Source of the DNA: Bacteroidales bacterium
GTDB lineage: Bacteria > Bacteroidota > Bacteroidia > Bacteroidales > Muribaculaceae
Direction: 5' to 3'
Length of the DNA stretch: 64,000 nt
Assembly: GCA_004557565.1 (NCBI GenBank)
Contig: SFGS01000020.1
Span: 10,041 to 74,040 of the forward strand
Shown here: piece after piece, positions 41,755 through 51,900 of the stretch
Layout: every line of letters begins with the position of its first letter
Position numbering within the stretch: position 1 is the stretch's first letter
Position numbers and translations under genes: made by a program
The notes under the pieces: model-generated
Database searches by the model: none
The model's input: only the letters and a program-made list of their open reading frames with translations
What the model was told of the DNA's origin: nothing

Positions 41755-43104
41755 TTATAATAAGGGGGTCATATAAAGTGGAAGATAGGTGATACCGTCC
41801 TCTACTTTGTAGTCTGCTGCATGTAGAACGGTTGGAGAGGTCATATTTTCTCCAAACTTCTTCATACACTTCTTTATGGAAGACAACGTGTAGTTCTTGC
41901 CACTTTTAACTTCTATTGGGCGGATGTTATGACGGTTGGTCACTTTGCCCTTTTGCAGTAAGAAGTCGATTTCCATACGATTTTCGACTTCTTCTGATGA
42001 CTTACTATAGAAAAAGAGCCTGTTGCCACTGGCAGTTAGCATTTGCGCCACGATATTCTCAATGAGCATACCTTCGTTCACTTCTAATTTTCCAAAGAGC
42101 AGCTTCTGATAAATCTCAGATGAGACGATACCCTTTTCATCAAAAGCGTGACTGATTAATAAGCCCGTATCATTCATATAGCATTTCAAAGTAGTACGGT
42201 CTTCGTTCATTTTCAGCCCAATGTTCGGTTCCGTCGAGTTGTAACAGATGTTGACAACTCTTGCATCCTTCAGCCAAAAGAAAGCATCGTCCCAATCTCG
42301 ATATTTAGCACCTTGCTTTAGGGCTGACAGTCGGAACTTCTTCTCATGCTTAGAAAGCTGGGGAGGTATTTGATCAAATATCGACACCACCTTGTCGGCT
42401 TTCTCGCTTGCGTAATTGAAGATGTCGTTACGGTAGATGGTCAACACGTCGCGCTTGGCTGCATCTACTGCATCAAAATCTCTCGTCTCAACATACTTCT
42501 TTACGGCTTGTGGCATTCCACCCACTATCATATAGAGACGAAAAGCATCCATGGCCTGACGATGGAAAGCTTGCCCCATTGGCTTCTGTTCTTCATACAT
42601 CTTCCGTATAAAGTCCATCAGCATGTCGTTACCCGTGGCCCATAGAAACTCTTCAAAGTCCATGGGGTACATCTGTATCGGGCGCTCCTCAGATGGGAGC
42701 ACAATGCCTTGTGTGTTTTTCTTTATGCTTACCAACGACCCAGTCTCAATGTAGTCATATCGACCATCTTTCACCAAAAACTTGATGGCAGCCCTCGCTC
42801 TGGGACACAACTGCACCTCATCAAGAATGATAAGCGACTTACGTTCATGGAGCCTCACCTTGTAATGTTGACTCAGATAAAGGAACAGCGTGTCGAGGTC
42901 TTCCAAATAAAGGTCGAACCAGTCTCTTACCATCTGTGGTGCCTTATTGAAGTCAATAAGGATATATGACTCGTATTCATTCTTACCAAACTCTTCTACG
43001 ATATAACTCTTACCTATACGACGTGCTCCCTCTACGAGAAGAGCCACTTCTCCGTTTCTATTCTTCTTCCAATCAAGAAGTTGTTGATATATTTTTCGTC
43101 TCAT
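41755..43104 (-). CDS. AAA_14/DUF4143 ATPase
   Basis: 449 residues of the ATP-binding protein family common as scattered single genes in Bacteroidota. Walker A VEGARRIGKSYIVEEF (18-33 approx.), Walker B SLIILDEVQLCPRARAAIKF, the ETGSLVSIKKN sensor region, a winged-helix-like middle and a C-terminal DUF4143 nuclease-like part (MEIDFLLQKGKV ... IRPIEVKSGKNYTLSSI) carrying a D-x(n)-E-x-K pattern. Role is not established for the family; defence and mobile roles have been suggested. Here the gene lies between two copies of a neighbouring gene's 3' end, and its promoter carries three regularly spaced repeats, so it looks like an inserted, self-regulated cassette. Confidence 0.85.
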   Translation of the reverse strand: MRRKIYQQLLDWKKNRNGEVALLVEGARRIGKSYIVEEFGKNEYESYILIDFNKAPQMVRDWFDLYLEDLDTLFLYLSQHYKVRLHERKSLIILDEVQLCPRARAAIKFLVKDGRYDYIETGSLVSIKKNTQGIVLPSEERPIQMYPMDFEEFLWATGNDMLMDFIRKMYEEQKPMGQAFHRQAMDAFRLYMIVGGMPQAVKKYVETRDFDAVDAAKRDVLTIYRNDIFNYASEKADKVVSIFDQIPPQLSKHEKKFRLSALKQGAKYRDWDDAFFWLKDARVVNICYNSTEPNIGLKMNEDRTTLKCYMNDTGLLISHAFDEKGIVSSEIYQKLLFGKLEVNEGMLIENIVAQMLTASGNRLFFYSKSSEEVENRMEIDFLLQKGKVTNRHNIRPIEVKSGKNYTLSSIKKCMKKFGENMTSPTVLHAADYKVEDGITYLPLYMTPLL

Positions 43105-43117
43105 CGTAACGCTTTTT

Positions 43118-43207
43118 ACACCTTTTTGAGATTTTCACCAAATCAAAAACACACCTTTTTAAGATTTTTTACAGTACAAATATACACCTTTTTGAGATTT
43201 TTTACAA
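43118..43207 (-). promoter_or_regulatory. Promoter with three 33-bp-spaced repeats upstream of the ATPase
   Basis: TTG (43207-43205, minus), 20 bp, TATATTTG (43184-43177) is a full promoter match. ACACCTTTTTgAGATTTT occurs at 43118, 43151 and 43184, exactly 33 bp apart. The third copy fills the spacer between the -33 and -7 boxes. The other two lie at the start site and just before the ATG. Equal spacing of about three helical turns suggests binding of an oligomeric regulator, possibly the ATPase itself. Confidence 0.75.
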
Positions 43208-43299
43208 GAATCTCATAGAAAAATGTATTGGGAATGCAATCTCACTTGAAATCCAAGCAAGATTGCAAAAGTGCAGAAGCAGAAATGCGATTTTGGCAA

Positions 43300-43340
43300 A
43301 TGGATAGTTAGGCATATCAATGATATGCCTAACTATCCAT
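43300..43340. repeat. 41-bp near-perfect palindrome
   Basis: ATGGATAGTTAGGCATATCA (43300-43319) is followed by one base and then its exact complement (43321-43340). It lies 30 bp beyond the stop of the nitronate-monooxygenase-like gene, between that gene and the ATPase promoter. No T-run follows on the minus strand. It may be a terminator, a recombination or resolution site, or the end of the inserted cassette. Confidence 0.75.
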
Positions 43341-43369
43341 AACTATAATTCAAATACGAATTATGGGAA

Positions 43370-44314
43370 TTAGAGGGTTTGGATTTTGGATTGGGTGGTG
43401 TGGAAATCGGTGATGAGTTCGTGCATGATTTGGGCTACGGGCTTCACTTCTTTGATGGTGCTGGCTATTTGGCCGATTTCGAGTTCGCCGTTTTGCAAAT
43501 CGCCCTCGAAGATGCCTCGCTTCGATGCTGCGCGTCCGAGCAGTTCGCGGAGTTCGTCGGCTTCGGCACCACGGTTTTCGGCTTCCGCAATTTTTGCGAA
43601 CAGTTCGTTTTTAATCAGTCGGGTGGGCGAAATTTTCTTCAACGCCAGCATGGTGCCGTCTTCGCCAAGGTCCACGCAAAGATTCTTGAAGGCATCGCTT
43701 GCCGAACTTTCCTCGCTCACGGCAAACAGTGTGCCAATCTGCACGCCCTCTGCTCCAAGAGCCATAGCCGCAAGCATCGCCGTGCCTGAACCGATGCCAC
43801 CTGCCGCAATCAATGGCAGGGAAATGGCATCGCGCACCTGTGGAATGAGCGCCAAAGTGGTGGTTTCTTCCCTACCGTTATGGCCACCAGCCTCAAAGCC
43901 TTCAGCCACCACGGCATCAACGCCAGCCTCTTCACATTTCTTGGCAAACTTACTGCTCGACACCACATGCGCCACCTTTATGCCAGCCTCGTGGAAGCGT
44001 GCGGTGTACTTCTTTGGGCTGCCAGCCGAGGTGAACACGATTTTCACGCCCTTCTCAATGATGATTTCAATGAGACGCTCAATTTCGGGGTACATCAGTG
44101 GAATGTTGATGCCCCAAGGCTTGTCGGTGGCGGCGTTCATCTTGTCGATGTGCTCGATAAGGGTTTCGGGGTGCATACTGCCAGCACCCAGCAGTCCCAA
44201 ACCACCGGCATTGCTCACAGCGGCAGCCAAACGCCAACCGCTACACCATACCATACCACCAGCAATCACTGGATATTGAATTCCGAAAAGTTCTGTTATT
44301 CGATTAGGTTTCAT
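43370..44314 (-). CDS. Nitronate monooxygenase/FabK-like flavoenzyme
   Basis: A 314-residue FMN-dependent TIM barrel of the 2-nitropropane dioxygenase/enoyl-ACP reductase II group. Seen: YPVIAGGMVWCSGWRLAAAVSNAGGLGLLGAGS, VDAVVAEGFEAGGHNGREETTTLALIPQV and PLIAAGGIGSGTAMLAAMALGAEGVQIGT (phosphate-binding motif). The GFEAGGHNG stretch is close to FabK (EGMEAGGHIG), so a role in fatty-acid synthesis is possible; nitronate oxidation is the alternative. It follows the acyltransferase gene by 58 bp on the same strand. A second, diverged copy of its last 21 codons lies at 41679. Confidence 0.8.
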   Translation of the reverse strand: MKPNRITELFGIQYPVIAGGMVWCSGWRLAAAVSNAGGLGLLGAGSMHPETLIEHIDKMNAATDKPWGINIPLMYPEIERLIEIIIEKGVKIVFTSAGSPKKYTARFHEAGIKVAHVVSSSKFAKKCEEAGVDAVVAEGFEAGGHNGREETTTLALIPQVRDAISLPLIAAGGIGSGTAMLAAMALGAEGVQIGTLFAVSEESSASDAFKNLCVDLGEDGTMLALKKISPTRLIKNELFAKIAEAENRGAEADELRELLGRAASKRGIFEGDLQNGELEIGQIASTIKEVKPVAQIMHELITDFHTTQSKIQTL

Positions 44315-44372
44315 AACTATTATTATTTTATATATTCATTTTAATATTTTTACATTCAGACAGTTGCATCCA

Positions 44373-45473
44373 TTATTTAAATGGCTGACCAAGAAACAAA
44401 AGAGCGGTGACCTTACTACGCTTGAGCGCATAAATCACCAACAGGGTTACGCCAATCACACAAAACGCCATCACCATCGACAACGCAGCCAATGGCACCA
44501 CAGCCATGCCCACCTCTTTCAGCGGCTCTTGAAGCGCAGTGAGGGGGAACAGGAAGAAATAGTGGAGCAAGTAGATGCCCAGGCTCTCGTGGCCGAGGAA
44601 ATTGAAGTATCGGGCAATCGCCGACGGCTCTTTGCCCTCGGTGCGATATTCCTTGAGCGACCATGGCTCAACCATTGCTATTGCCACCATTATGAGGGCG
44701 AAGTGCATCACTGGAATGGTGGCGAAACCGATTACCGGCCACATGCTTGCCATATCGGTTCCCCAAATATCCCATGGATAAACCACGCTGTAGAACGACA
44801 AGCCAAACACCACCATGGCAATAGCCAATGCCCACTGGTTGTGCACAAGGCGATTGAACGCCTCTTTCATGTGGTTTGCCATCACGCCCATCATAAACAC
44901 AGGAAAGAAGCGCGCAAGCAGTCCGAAACCCACATAATCCACATTCGCTTCCTCATCGGCAAAGGTTATCGACAGGGCGATAAGTATACCGTAGGTGGCA
45001 AGCAGTACCACAATTTGAGGGAATATGCCTTTAAGGCGTTGGAGAATGGTGCTAATCGGAATGTAAATCAGGCACAGTTCAAACAGGCACAGCGTGAACC
45101 AGTAGCCGTCTTTCCAATAGGCGCGCAAGAGGTCGGGCAGATTGTCGCTCAATGGCGATTGCAGTCCGCTATGTGGAAAATACCACACCCACAGCGGTGT
45201 GATGACTAAAAATGGGATAATGAGTTGTATGAAGCGTTTTTTCAGTCCTGGGGTAATGAATTGCTTGTCGGCATTCGCCTTATAGGTGAGATAGCCGCTG
45301 ATAAAGAAGAACACGGGCATGTGAACTTGGCCTATCAACTTAAAGAGAAAAGCGGCATCAAGCCCTCTAACACACATGGTGAGCGCATGTCCCATCACCA
45401 CCATGAAAATAGCGATGCCCTTCAGCAGGTCGAAGTATTCAATTCGTTGTTTCTTTAGTCCAATACCATTCAT
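44373..45473 (-). CDS. Acyltransferase 3 family membrane protein
   Basis: 366 residues with about ten hydrophobic helices. The family opening is clear: RIEYFDLLKGIAIFMVVMGHAL (conserved His after the first helix), then VHMPVFFFISGYLTYKA with the typical FFxISGY element, and FLGHESLGIYLLHYFF near the end. Such enzymes move acyl groups onto sugars or lipids at the membrane, often on surface glycans. Substrate unknown. First of a two-gene unit with the FabK/nitronate-like gene. Confidence 0.85.
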   Translation of the reverse strand: MNGIGLKKQRIEYFDLLKGIAIFMVVMGHALTMCVRGLDAAFLFKLIGQVHMPVFFFISGYLTYKANADKQFITPGLKKRFIQLIIPFLVITPLWVWYFPHSGLQSPLSDNLPDLLRAYWKDGYWFTLCLFELCLIYIPISTILQRLKGIFPQIVVLLATYGILIALSITFADEEANVDYVGFGLLARFFPVFMMGVMANHMKEAFNRLVHNQWALAIAMVVFGLSFYSVVYPWDIWGTDMASMWPVIGFATIPVMHFALIMVAIAMVEPWSLKEYRTEGKEPSAIARYFNFLGHESLGIYLLHYFFLFPLTALQEPLKEVGMAVVPLAALSMVMAFCVIGVTLLVIYALKRSKVTALLFLGQPFK

Positions 45474-45506
45474 TATGTTAATTAGTTTGTGTAGATTTTG
45501 TTTCTA

Positions 45507-45514
45507 CAAAGATA
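45507..45514 (-). promoter_or_regulatory. Possible -7 box of the acyltransferase unit
   Basis: TATCTTTG on the minus strand, 34 bp before the ATG at 45473. No good TTG lies 19-21 bp upstream. On the opposite strand TAAATTTG (45558-45565) with TTG at 45533 (22-bp spacer) may serve the NUDIX gene. Confidence 0.4.
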
Positions 45515-45581
45515 CGCAAAAATCACTTTTTTTTGATGTTGATAGATATGAAATTGCTAAATTTGTAGAAAATCATGTACT

Positions 45582-46130
45582 ATGGCAAAAGAAATCAAAA
45601 AATGGGCAACTCTGGAATCGCGCTACATCATTCAGCGACCATGGCTCACCGCTCGCGTGGATAAGGTGCAACTGCCCGACGGACGCATCAACCCCGAACA
45701 CTATGTGCTTGAATACCCTGCGTGGGTGAATGTGATAGCCGTCACCAAAGATGGGCAAATGGTAATGGTGCGCCAGTATCGCCACGGATTCGATGAAGTG
45801 CTGGTGGAACTGTGCGCCGGCGTGGTGGAAGACGGCGAAGCACCTGTCGAGGCCGCAAAGCGCGAACTGCTTGAAGAAACTGGTTATGCCGGCGGCGAAT
45901 GGCGCGAAGTGATGACCATCGGGCAAAACCCAAGCATCTGCGACAACCTCACCCACTGCTTCGTGGCTGAAGGCGTGGAGAAAGTGAGCGGTCAGCACCT
46001 CGACGCAAGCGAAGACATAGAAGTGCTGCTGATGAGCAAGACAGAAGTGCTCGACATGCTCATCAACGACCAACAAAAGCAAGCCCTCATGGCAGCCCCC
46101 CTCTGGCACTACTTCTACACCCAGAAATAA
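45582..46130 (+). CDS. NUDIX hydrolase, ADP-ribose pyrophosphatase-like
   Basis: 182 residues. The NUDIX box GX5EX7REUXEEXGU is complete at 80-102 (GVVEDGEAPVEAAKRELLEE followed by TGY). Upstream are WVNVIAVTKDGQMVMVRQYRHG and a Pro-rich entry typical of ADP-ribose or nucleotide-sugar pyrophosphatases. It would hydrolyse a nucleoside diphosphate linked to another moiety; the exact substrate cannot be told. A single gene with its own likely promoter, converging on the T9SS cargo gene. Confidence 0.88.
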   Translation: MAKEIKKWATLESRYIIQRPWLTARVDKVQLPDGRINPEHYVLEYPAWVNVIAVTKDGQMVMVRQYRHGFDEVLVELCAGVVEDGEAPVEAAKRELLEETGYAGGEWREVMTIGQNPSICDNLTHCFVAEGVEKVSGQHLDASEDIEVLLMSKTEVLDMLINDQQKQALMAAPLWHYFYTQK

Positions 46131-46174
46131 AAAATTACCACACAAAAACAAACGCTATAGCGTAAACATAATAA

Positions 46175-46218
46175 AATTAGGCTCTCTGGCTTTTTTGCAA
46201 AGCTTAGAGAGCCTAATT
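46175..46218. terminator. Bidirectional terminator between NUDIX and T9SS cargo genes
   Basis: AATTAGGCTCTCT (46175-46187) pairs perfectly with AGAGAGCCTAATT (46206-46218). A-rich and T-rich flanks on both sides fit shared termination of two converging genes. Confidence 0.8.
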
Positions 46219-46251
46219 ATTATGGGAAATCACCTTTATGGTTGAGGGTGG

Positions 46252-48732
46252 TTACTTGATGAATTTTGCGGTTTTGGTGGCGGATTTGATGATGTAAACG
46301 CCGTTGGTGAGCGATGTGGCGATGTTGGCGGTGCCGTTGGCTTGTGCCTTGGCCACCATTTTGCCTGTCACATCGTATATCACAACTTCACCCACCACGT
46401 TGCTCACCACGATATTGTCGCCATTCACAGTCACAGCCAATGGACCATTCTTTACTGTGGTAATGCCTGTGGCTGGAGTTTGAGTAATGGTAAATTCCAC
46501 ATCTTGGCAAGTGGGGTACGACACTTTCACCTTTGCCACGCGTTCCGACGCACCTTCGGGCAGAGGTTGAACAGTGGCTGTAATCACGGCATCGGTGTTA
46601 TTGCCTGCACCTACGGTAGTGAGCCAAGTGGCTTCTGCGCCTTGCTCGTCGGTCACAGCCACGGTGAGTTCCGACGCATCTTTATAGCTATCGAGGCACA
46701 ACTTCACATCGCCACCTACCGCGCCAACGGTAAGGCTTGTTTCTTTAATCGCCTTGAGCCATGGAAATTCTGTTTCGAGTTCCATAAAAAGATGGGTCTT
46801 CAACTCGTTGCCGTTATTGTCGGTCAAAGATGCGGCTGGCAGCACAGCAGAAGTGGGCTTACCATTATTCATACCAGAGAGGTAGAAGTACTGCGAATTA
46901 GTGTCGTTTTTATCATAAGAGATAGTTTGAAGCAGATAGATGGTGTTGTTCTGGTCACAGTCGAGACCATACACAAGCCCAAACACATCACGGTCGATTA
47001 CCACAGGATTGGATCCTTCGATTGGAGCAACATCAAATGGAATGGCGTAGTAGTTGAAATTGCCCATTGGCACCTTCACAATGTCGGCATACGCACATTC
47101 AGCTCCAGCAAAGCCAGCATACGGCATATCGTTAGGCGAACAGCGGTAGAACGCAAAACCAAACTTCGAGGTTTCGCTAATCATACCATAAGCGAGCACC
47201 CACACACGCTTCACAATGTAAGGCTTGGCTGGCTTCTCGTATTTTGTCATAAAGCCAAATGGCGCATAATAAGCGGAATCGGTAGGATTCTTTCCTAAAA
47301 GCATTTGGGTCCAAATATTCTTGGTGAATTTGTGGAAACCGCTCAGCGGAATAGACTGGCTGTTGAAAAGGAAGCTTACATCATCTTTTTGCACATTCGC
47401 TAAAGTGAGCGGATAGGTTTTGCCATCCATTTCAGGGGCACCACCTGCATACACGTCCAGCACTGGAAGTTTATAGCTTTCGTCGGCAAAGTCTTGAGCC
47501 TTAACCGTAAGTTCTGGAGTAGGATGCAAACCTTCGATACTGCGCGAGGGAATAAAGCCTGACACCAAATCCTTGTCGGTAGAGGTTTGGGCTGTACCAT
47601 CGTCTGCCAGATATTTCCACGACACAGATTCCACATTAGCCGACGAACGGTTAGTCCAAGTCAAATCCGTGTAGGCAGGAACGTGGAGGAAAGTGCGAGC
47701 CGAACCGCCATCGGTAACAGTCAATGGATATTCAATATTCTTGCTCAATCCCCAATACATAGTACCAGCTGGGCGTTGATACAGGGCTGTGAGTTTCGCC
47801 TTGTCAACCACCACTTTATCGAGTTCCATCGTGTTGCCGCGAATACCCACATATCGGAAAGCGATTTCCACTTCCTTGCCTTCGTAATTCTTCAGCGAAA
47901 TCACCACATCTTCGCTTCTTTGGCTATAGTAGTTGTTAAACAAATCATTGAGCGTGTAGTTTCGCCACGCTGGCTCAATGTCGTAGATTTCCTTCCATTC
48001 ACCACCATTTTCACGAATATACACCTTCAGCGTAGCCGAAATAATTTGATGAATAAACTCCATGGTGCCGAAGTTGATGTTCTCGTTCGACATGTCGTAA
48101 AGATAGAGCGGAGAATAGCTGATGTTGAACGAGAGTTGCTCATTAGTGCGTAACTTCATCTTTGGAGTTACGAGCCACTCGTCTTGTGGAAGGTCTTCTT
48201 TCTTGTTGTCGGCACGCGTCACCCTTGCGTAAGGAATCACGCAATAGTATTTCCCCTCCACAGGAGTTGGGAGCGTGCCTGCCTGTCCGCTCACAAACCA
48301 TGTGAACGCACCACCATCGTAACTTCCAGCCTCGCCTTCAGAATTGATTTCGCTCCAAGTGGCAGGAATCCAGTTTTTAGTAGTGCCGTCCCATCCTTCA
48401 AAACCTTCATTGAGCAATGCGCCCTCGGCGTCGGCTTTCGATGAAGGCGCTTTCAGCACCTTAACTGGCTGAGCATCGGCTTTAACAATACGCTTGTATT
48501 TCACACCGTTTTTAAGTACGCACTCCTGTTCGGAAACACCGGGCGCAAGTACCCTTTCCGAGAGCACAGTGGCGTTGGCATCATGTGTGTCGACTAACTG
48601 GCGCGACACACTTGCGTTCACTTTGTAGTCTTGACCCTTGGAATTGGCAAGCGGATTCACTTCGACACCAGCGTGTGCCATTACCGCCATACCACAAAAA
48701 GCCATTGCTGAGAGGAGGATGGTTTTCTTCAT
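46252..48732 (-). CDS. Secreted multidomain protein with T9SS C-terminal sorting domain
   Basis: 826 residues. Signal peptide (MKKTILLSAMAFCGMAVMAHA), a jelly-roll region of the choice-of-anchor J kind (LLNEGFEGWDGTTKNWIPATWSE ... DEWLVTPKMKL), beta-sandwich modules in the middle, and a C-terminal type A sorting domain: GEVVIYDVTGKMVAKAQANG, TSLTNGVYIIKSATKTAKFIK. The sorting domain directs export through the type IX secretion system and attachment to the cell surface. No catalytic motif was recognised, so binding or adhesion is more likely than hydrolysis. The internal region has an Asp-rich LVYGLDCDQNNTIYLLQ element that may bind calcium (guess). Confidence 0.82.
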   Translation of the reverse strand: MKKTILLSAMAFCGMAVMAHAGVEVNPLANSKGQDYKVNASVSRQLVDTHDANATVLSERVLAPGVSEQECVLKNGVKYKRIVKADAQPVKVLKAPSSKADAEGALLNEGFEGWDGTTKNWIPATWSEINSEGEAGSYDGGAFTWFVSGQAGTLPTPVEGKYYCVIPYARVTRADNKKEDLPQDEWLVTPKMKLRTNEQLSFNISYSPLYLYDMSNENINFGTMEFIHQIISATLKVYIRENGGEWKEIYDIEPAWRNYTLNDLFNNYYSQRSEDVVISLKNYEGKEVEIAFRYVGIRGNTMELDKVVVDKAKLTALYQRPAGTMYWGLSKNIEYPLTVTDGGSARTFLHVPAYTDLTWTNRSSANVESVSWKYLADDGTAQTSTDKDLVSGFIPSRSIEGLHPTPELTVKAQDFADESYKLPVLDVYAGGAPEMDGKTYPLTLANVQKDDVSFLFNSQSIPLSGFHKFTKNIWTQMLLGKNPTDSAYYAPFGFMTKYEKPAKPYIVKRVWVLAYGMISETSKFGFAFYRCSPNDMPYAGFAGAECAYADIVKVPMGNFNYYAIPFDVAPIEGSNPVVIDRDVFGLVYGLDCDQNNTIYLLQTISYDKNDTNSQYFYLSGMNNGKPTSAVLPAASLTDNNGNELKTHLFMELETEFPWLKAIKETSLTVGAVGGDVKLCLDSYKDASELTVAVTDEQGAEATWLTTVGAGNNTDAVITATVQPLPEGASERVAKVKVSYPTCQDVEFTITQTPATGITTVKNGPLAVTVNGDNIVVSNVVGEVVIYDVTGKMVAKAQANGTANIATSLTNGVYIIKSATKTAKFIK

Positions 48733-48782
48733 AATTGGGTTGATTTATTTATAGAGTTAGTAATCAAGTGACTTTACATCTG

Positions 48783-48790
48783 CAAAGATA
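48783..48790 (-). promoter_or_regulatory. -7 box of the T9SS cargo gene
   Basis: TATCTTTG on the minus strand 51 bp before the ATG at 48732. The -33 element is poor (TGG at about the right distance). Confidence 0.4.
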
Positions 48791-48808
48791 AACAAATATT
48801 AAAACAAA

Positions 48809-48866
48809 ATCCACTTTTGCCGCAAAAAAATGAAAGAAAAATTTCATTTTCAAGACAAAAGTGGAT
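48809..48866 (-). terminator. Terminator of the alpha-2-macroglobulin-like gene
   Basis: ATCCACTTTTG (48809-48819) pairs with CAAAAGTGGAT (48856-48866), with a further TGAAA/TTTCA stem inside. Downstream on the minus strand is ATTTTGTTTTAAT. It lies 44 bp past the stop at 48910. Confidence 0.65.
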
Positions 48867-48909
48867 AAATTATTTGGTTTTTGATTTATAACAGTAACAC
48901 ACCACATCT

Positions 48910-51900
48910 CTATGGCTGCACGGTGATTTGGGTGCCAGAGGAGTGGGCGGAGAGCTGGGGAGCGTATTGGCATTGGGCGGTGGCTATGCCTACGCTGAAA
49001 TGGCCCTCAGCCGTCACATACACATCGTAACTGATGATGTGTGTGCCCTTGTCGAGCGAGGTGAAGAACAGGTTGGTTTGGGCATCTTTCGTCTCTTGGA
49101 AGAAATATGTGCCGTCCATGTAACGGCTGCCCGAAAGTTGGTCTTTAGGTTCAAAGCAAGCCGCACGCTGGTCGGTGACGGTCACGAAATCAAGGTCTTT
49201 GTTGTTCTTAATCACCACACGCACTTGCACCTTGTCGCCCACCTTGAAATTGCGGTCGGAGGCAGGGATGAGTTTGCCGTCGGCGCCATAAACGAGATAT
49301 TCTTTTCTGATGCTCATTTCGGTGATTTCTTTCGCCTCAACCGAAGCCATAGGAGCCTTGTATTGGCAATACACGGCACCCCATGCCGGACTTGCGCTCT
49401 TGCGGTCGATTGTCAGCGTGGCGCCGCTCTTGGCAGGGATAGTCTTGCGGCAGTAGCCCACATATTCATCAATATGGCTAAACTGCACCGCCTCGCCATC
49501 TATGGTGATGATGGGCTTTTCGCTGCGTTCGAGCCACTGGCTGCCTGTGGAAAGGATAGCATACACCGCATCGGCAGCAAGGCTTGAACTGCCCCAGTCG
49601 TTGGATTGCTTCATCAGCAGAATCCACTTGCGAATTTGGTCGATTTCGGTCTGCGACGCACCCACCTCGTGCATTGCCTCAAGAATGGTGGCGGTGACTG
49701 CCACCTTGTCGAAGTAGCGCCAACCGATTTGCAGATTGTCCCAATACATGCCCAATTCAGGCTTCACGATAGCGAACTGGCGGAGCGATTCCACGATGCG
49801 GATTGCCACTTTCTTGTAACCGCCACGGTTGAGTGCCATGGCAAAGTAAGCCTTTTCGCCCATTGGCAGCCCCTTCCAATCCTTGGTCATGGCAGAGAGT
49901 GCCTTTTTCATCATCTTATCGTTACCCGAAGGAAGTTTCACGCCAGAGAACAGCGAGCGCACATACACATACGAACTAAATCCGCTGTAATTCTTCTTGC
50001 TCACTTTCTGCTGCTGGTTCCACAGTTTGAGCATTTCGCTATCGTAATAGGCAAGCGCCTTTTTCGCCATCTGATTGATGTCGGCATCATCTAAGGTGTA
50101 GCCCAAGTGCTGCAATTCGCCAATCAGTTCGAGCACCACTTCGGTGGTCCACAGACTGCTTCGGCAACCGTTGTACTCATACCATGGGAATCCGCCATCG
50201 GCACGCTGCAACTTCTGCAAAGCACCCACAATCTTCTTGTGCTCGGCGCTCATCTTCTTCTCGTCGAACAGGTCAATGAGTTTCAACATACGAAGGGACT
50301 GGCGGTCGGCCTCGTTCACCCATGGCGATGCCAACAAGTCGGTAATCTTCAAGTCCTTATTTTTTTCGAGCATTGAAGTGAGTGTGCTGTCGGCACCGTC
50401 GGCCATCCATTGCTGAATGGCTGTTTTAATCAGCGGATTCGACTTAGCCACACCCTGCGCCAGCACTTCGGCAAAAAGATTGTGCGCAAGGCTGGTGGCA
50501 ATGTGATAGTTGGGCTCATAGATGGTGGGCAGAGCCGTAACGCAATACCACACAGGATTGTCGCAATATTCAAGCGTAACACGGCTATCGAGTGGGAACG
50601 AAGGCATTTTTACCTCGAAATGAGGCTTGGCGGCATCCACGAAAAATGGCTCGGCTTCAATCACGGGTGCAATATCACTCAGCACAGGAAGCATCACCTG
50701 CTCACCATCGCCGAAAGTGGCATTGGTGGCTTTCACACGGAAACCTACAAATGGAATGGTGTCGGGCACGGCAAATTCAATACCCACCACCTCGGTGCCT
50801 TTCGCTGCAAGATTTCCATCAAAACTCTTGGTCGCCACCACCTCTTGGGTGCGAGGGTTAAACAGTTCGACCATGGCAGAGAATGTGGTAGCCTCATCGG
50901 TGGTGTTCATCACATTAGCCTTCAGTGTCACCTTGTCGCCACCGCGCACAAAGCGTGGCAGGCTCGATTTCACCATAATGGGCTTTTGTGTGAGCACCTC
51001 ACGACTGATACTGCTGCTCACCATATTGCCAGTGTAGGCAATGGCTTGCATCACCCAAGTGGTGTTGAACTCCGGTGCCTCAAATTCCACGATCAGATTG
51101 CCACCTGTGTCGGAGGTGAGCATCGGTTTCCAAAGTGCGGTCTTGATGTCGACCTCACGGAGTTTAATCTCGTTGAGTTGCGGTTTCTCCTCTGCTTTGC
51201 TCTCTTTCGGAAGTTCAGCATTTGCCCTATCAATAGTCTCAACCTTACTTTCTTCCAACACACCTTGTGATTTCGCACTCATCTTCATCGCACTGCCATA
51301 GGCTATGACGGGAGCACCGTCCATCACCAAGAATTGTGAAAATTGTGGGAAGAAATGCTTACCATACATATTAAATACCGGCCACTCTGGCGAATAACCT
51401 TTCACTTTCACCTCATCTTGATATGATGCGGAAAGGTAACGGCTATATACGAAAAAACCTGTGTCGATGGTGTAGCGGCGTGCAAATTGGTATGACGCAT
51501 AAATATTCCACTTGTTGCTACTGAGGCTTTCGAGTGCCTTGTCGTACATTTCAAGCATCATCGCCGTCTGCACTGGATTGCCATTTTTATCAACAAATTG
51601 CATGGTCCACTTTTCCTTTTCGCCTGGCACAAGCTTGTCGCGGAAAGAGTTGAGCTTGATGTTCAGTTTCTGCTCATTGATGGTGGAGATGAATTTGTGG
51701 TAATATCGGCAAACTTCCCCTTTATATACATTGATAAATTCCACCGATATATATTCATCGGGGGCATTAGGAATTTGCAGTGCGAAATCGTGCATACCTC
51801 GCTTATAGTGCAACCAGCCCTCCTTCACGATGCCAGCTCGGCTTGTTGCCACATAGTAGATGTGAGATTCCGATGCCGAAACGCCGATGGTGGTGTGTGC

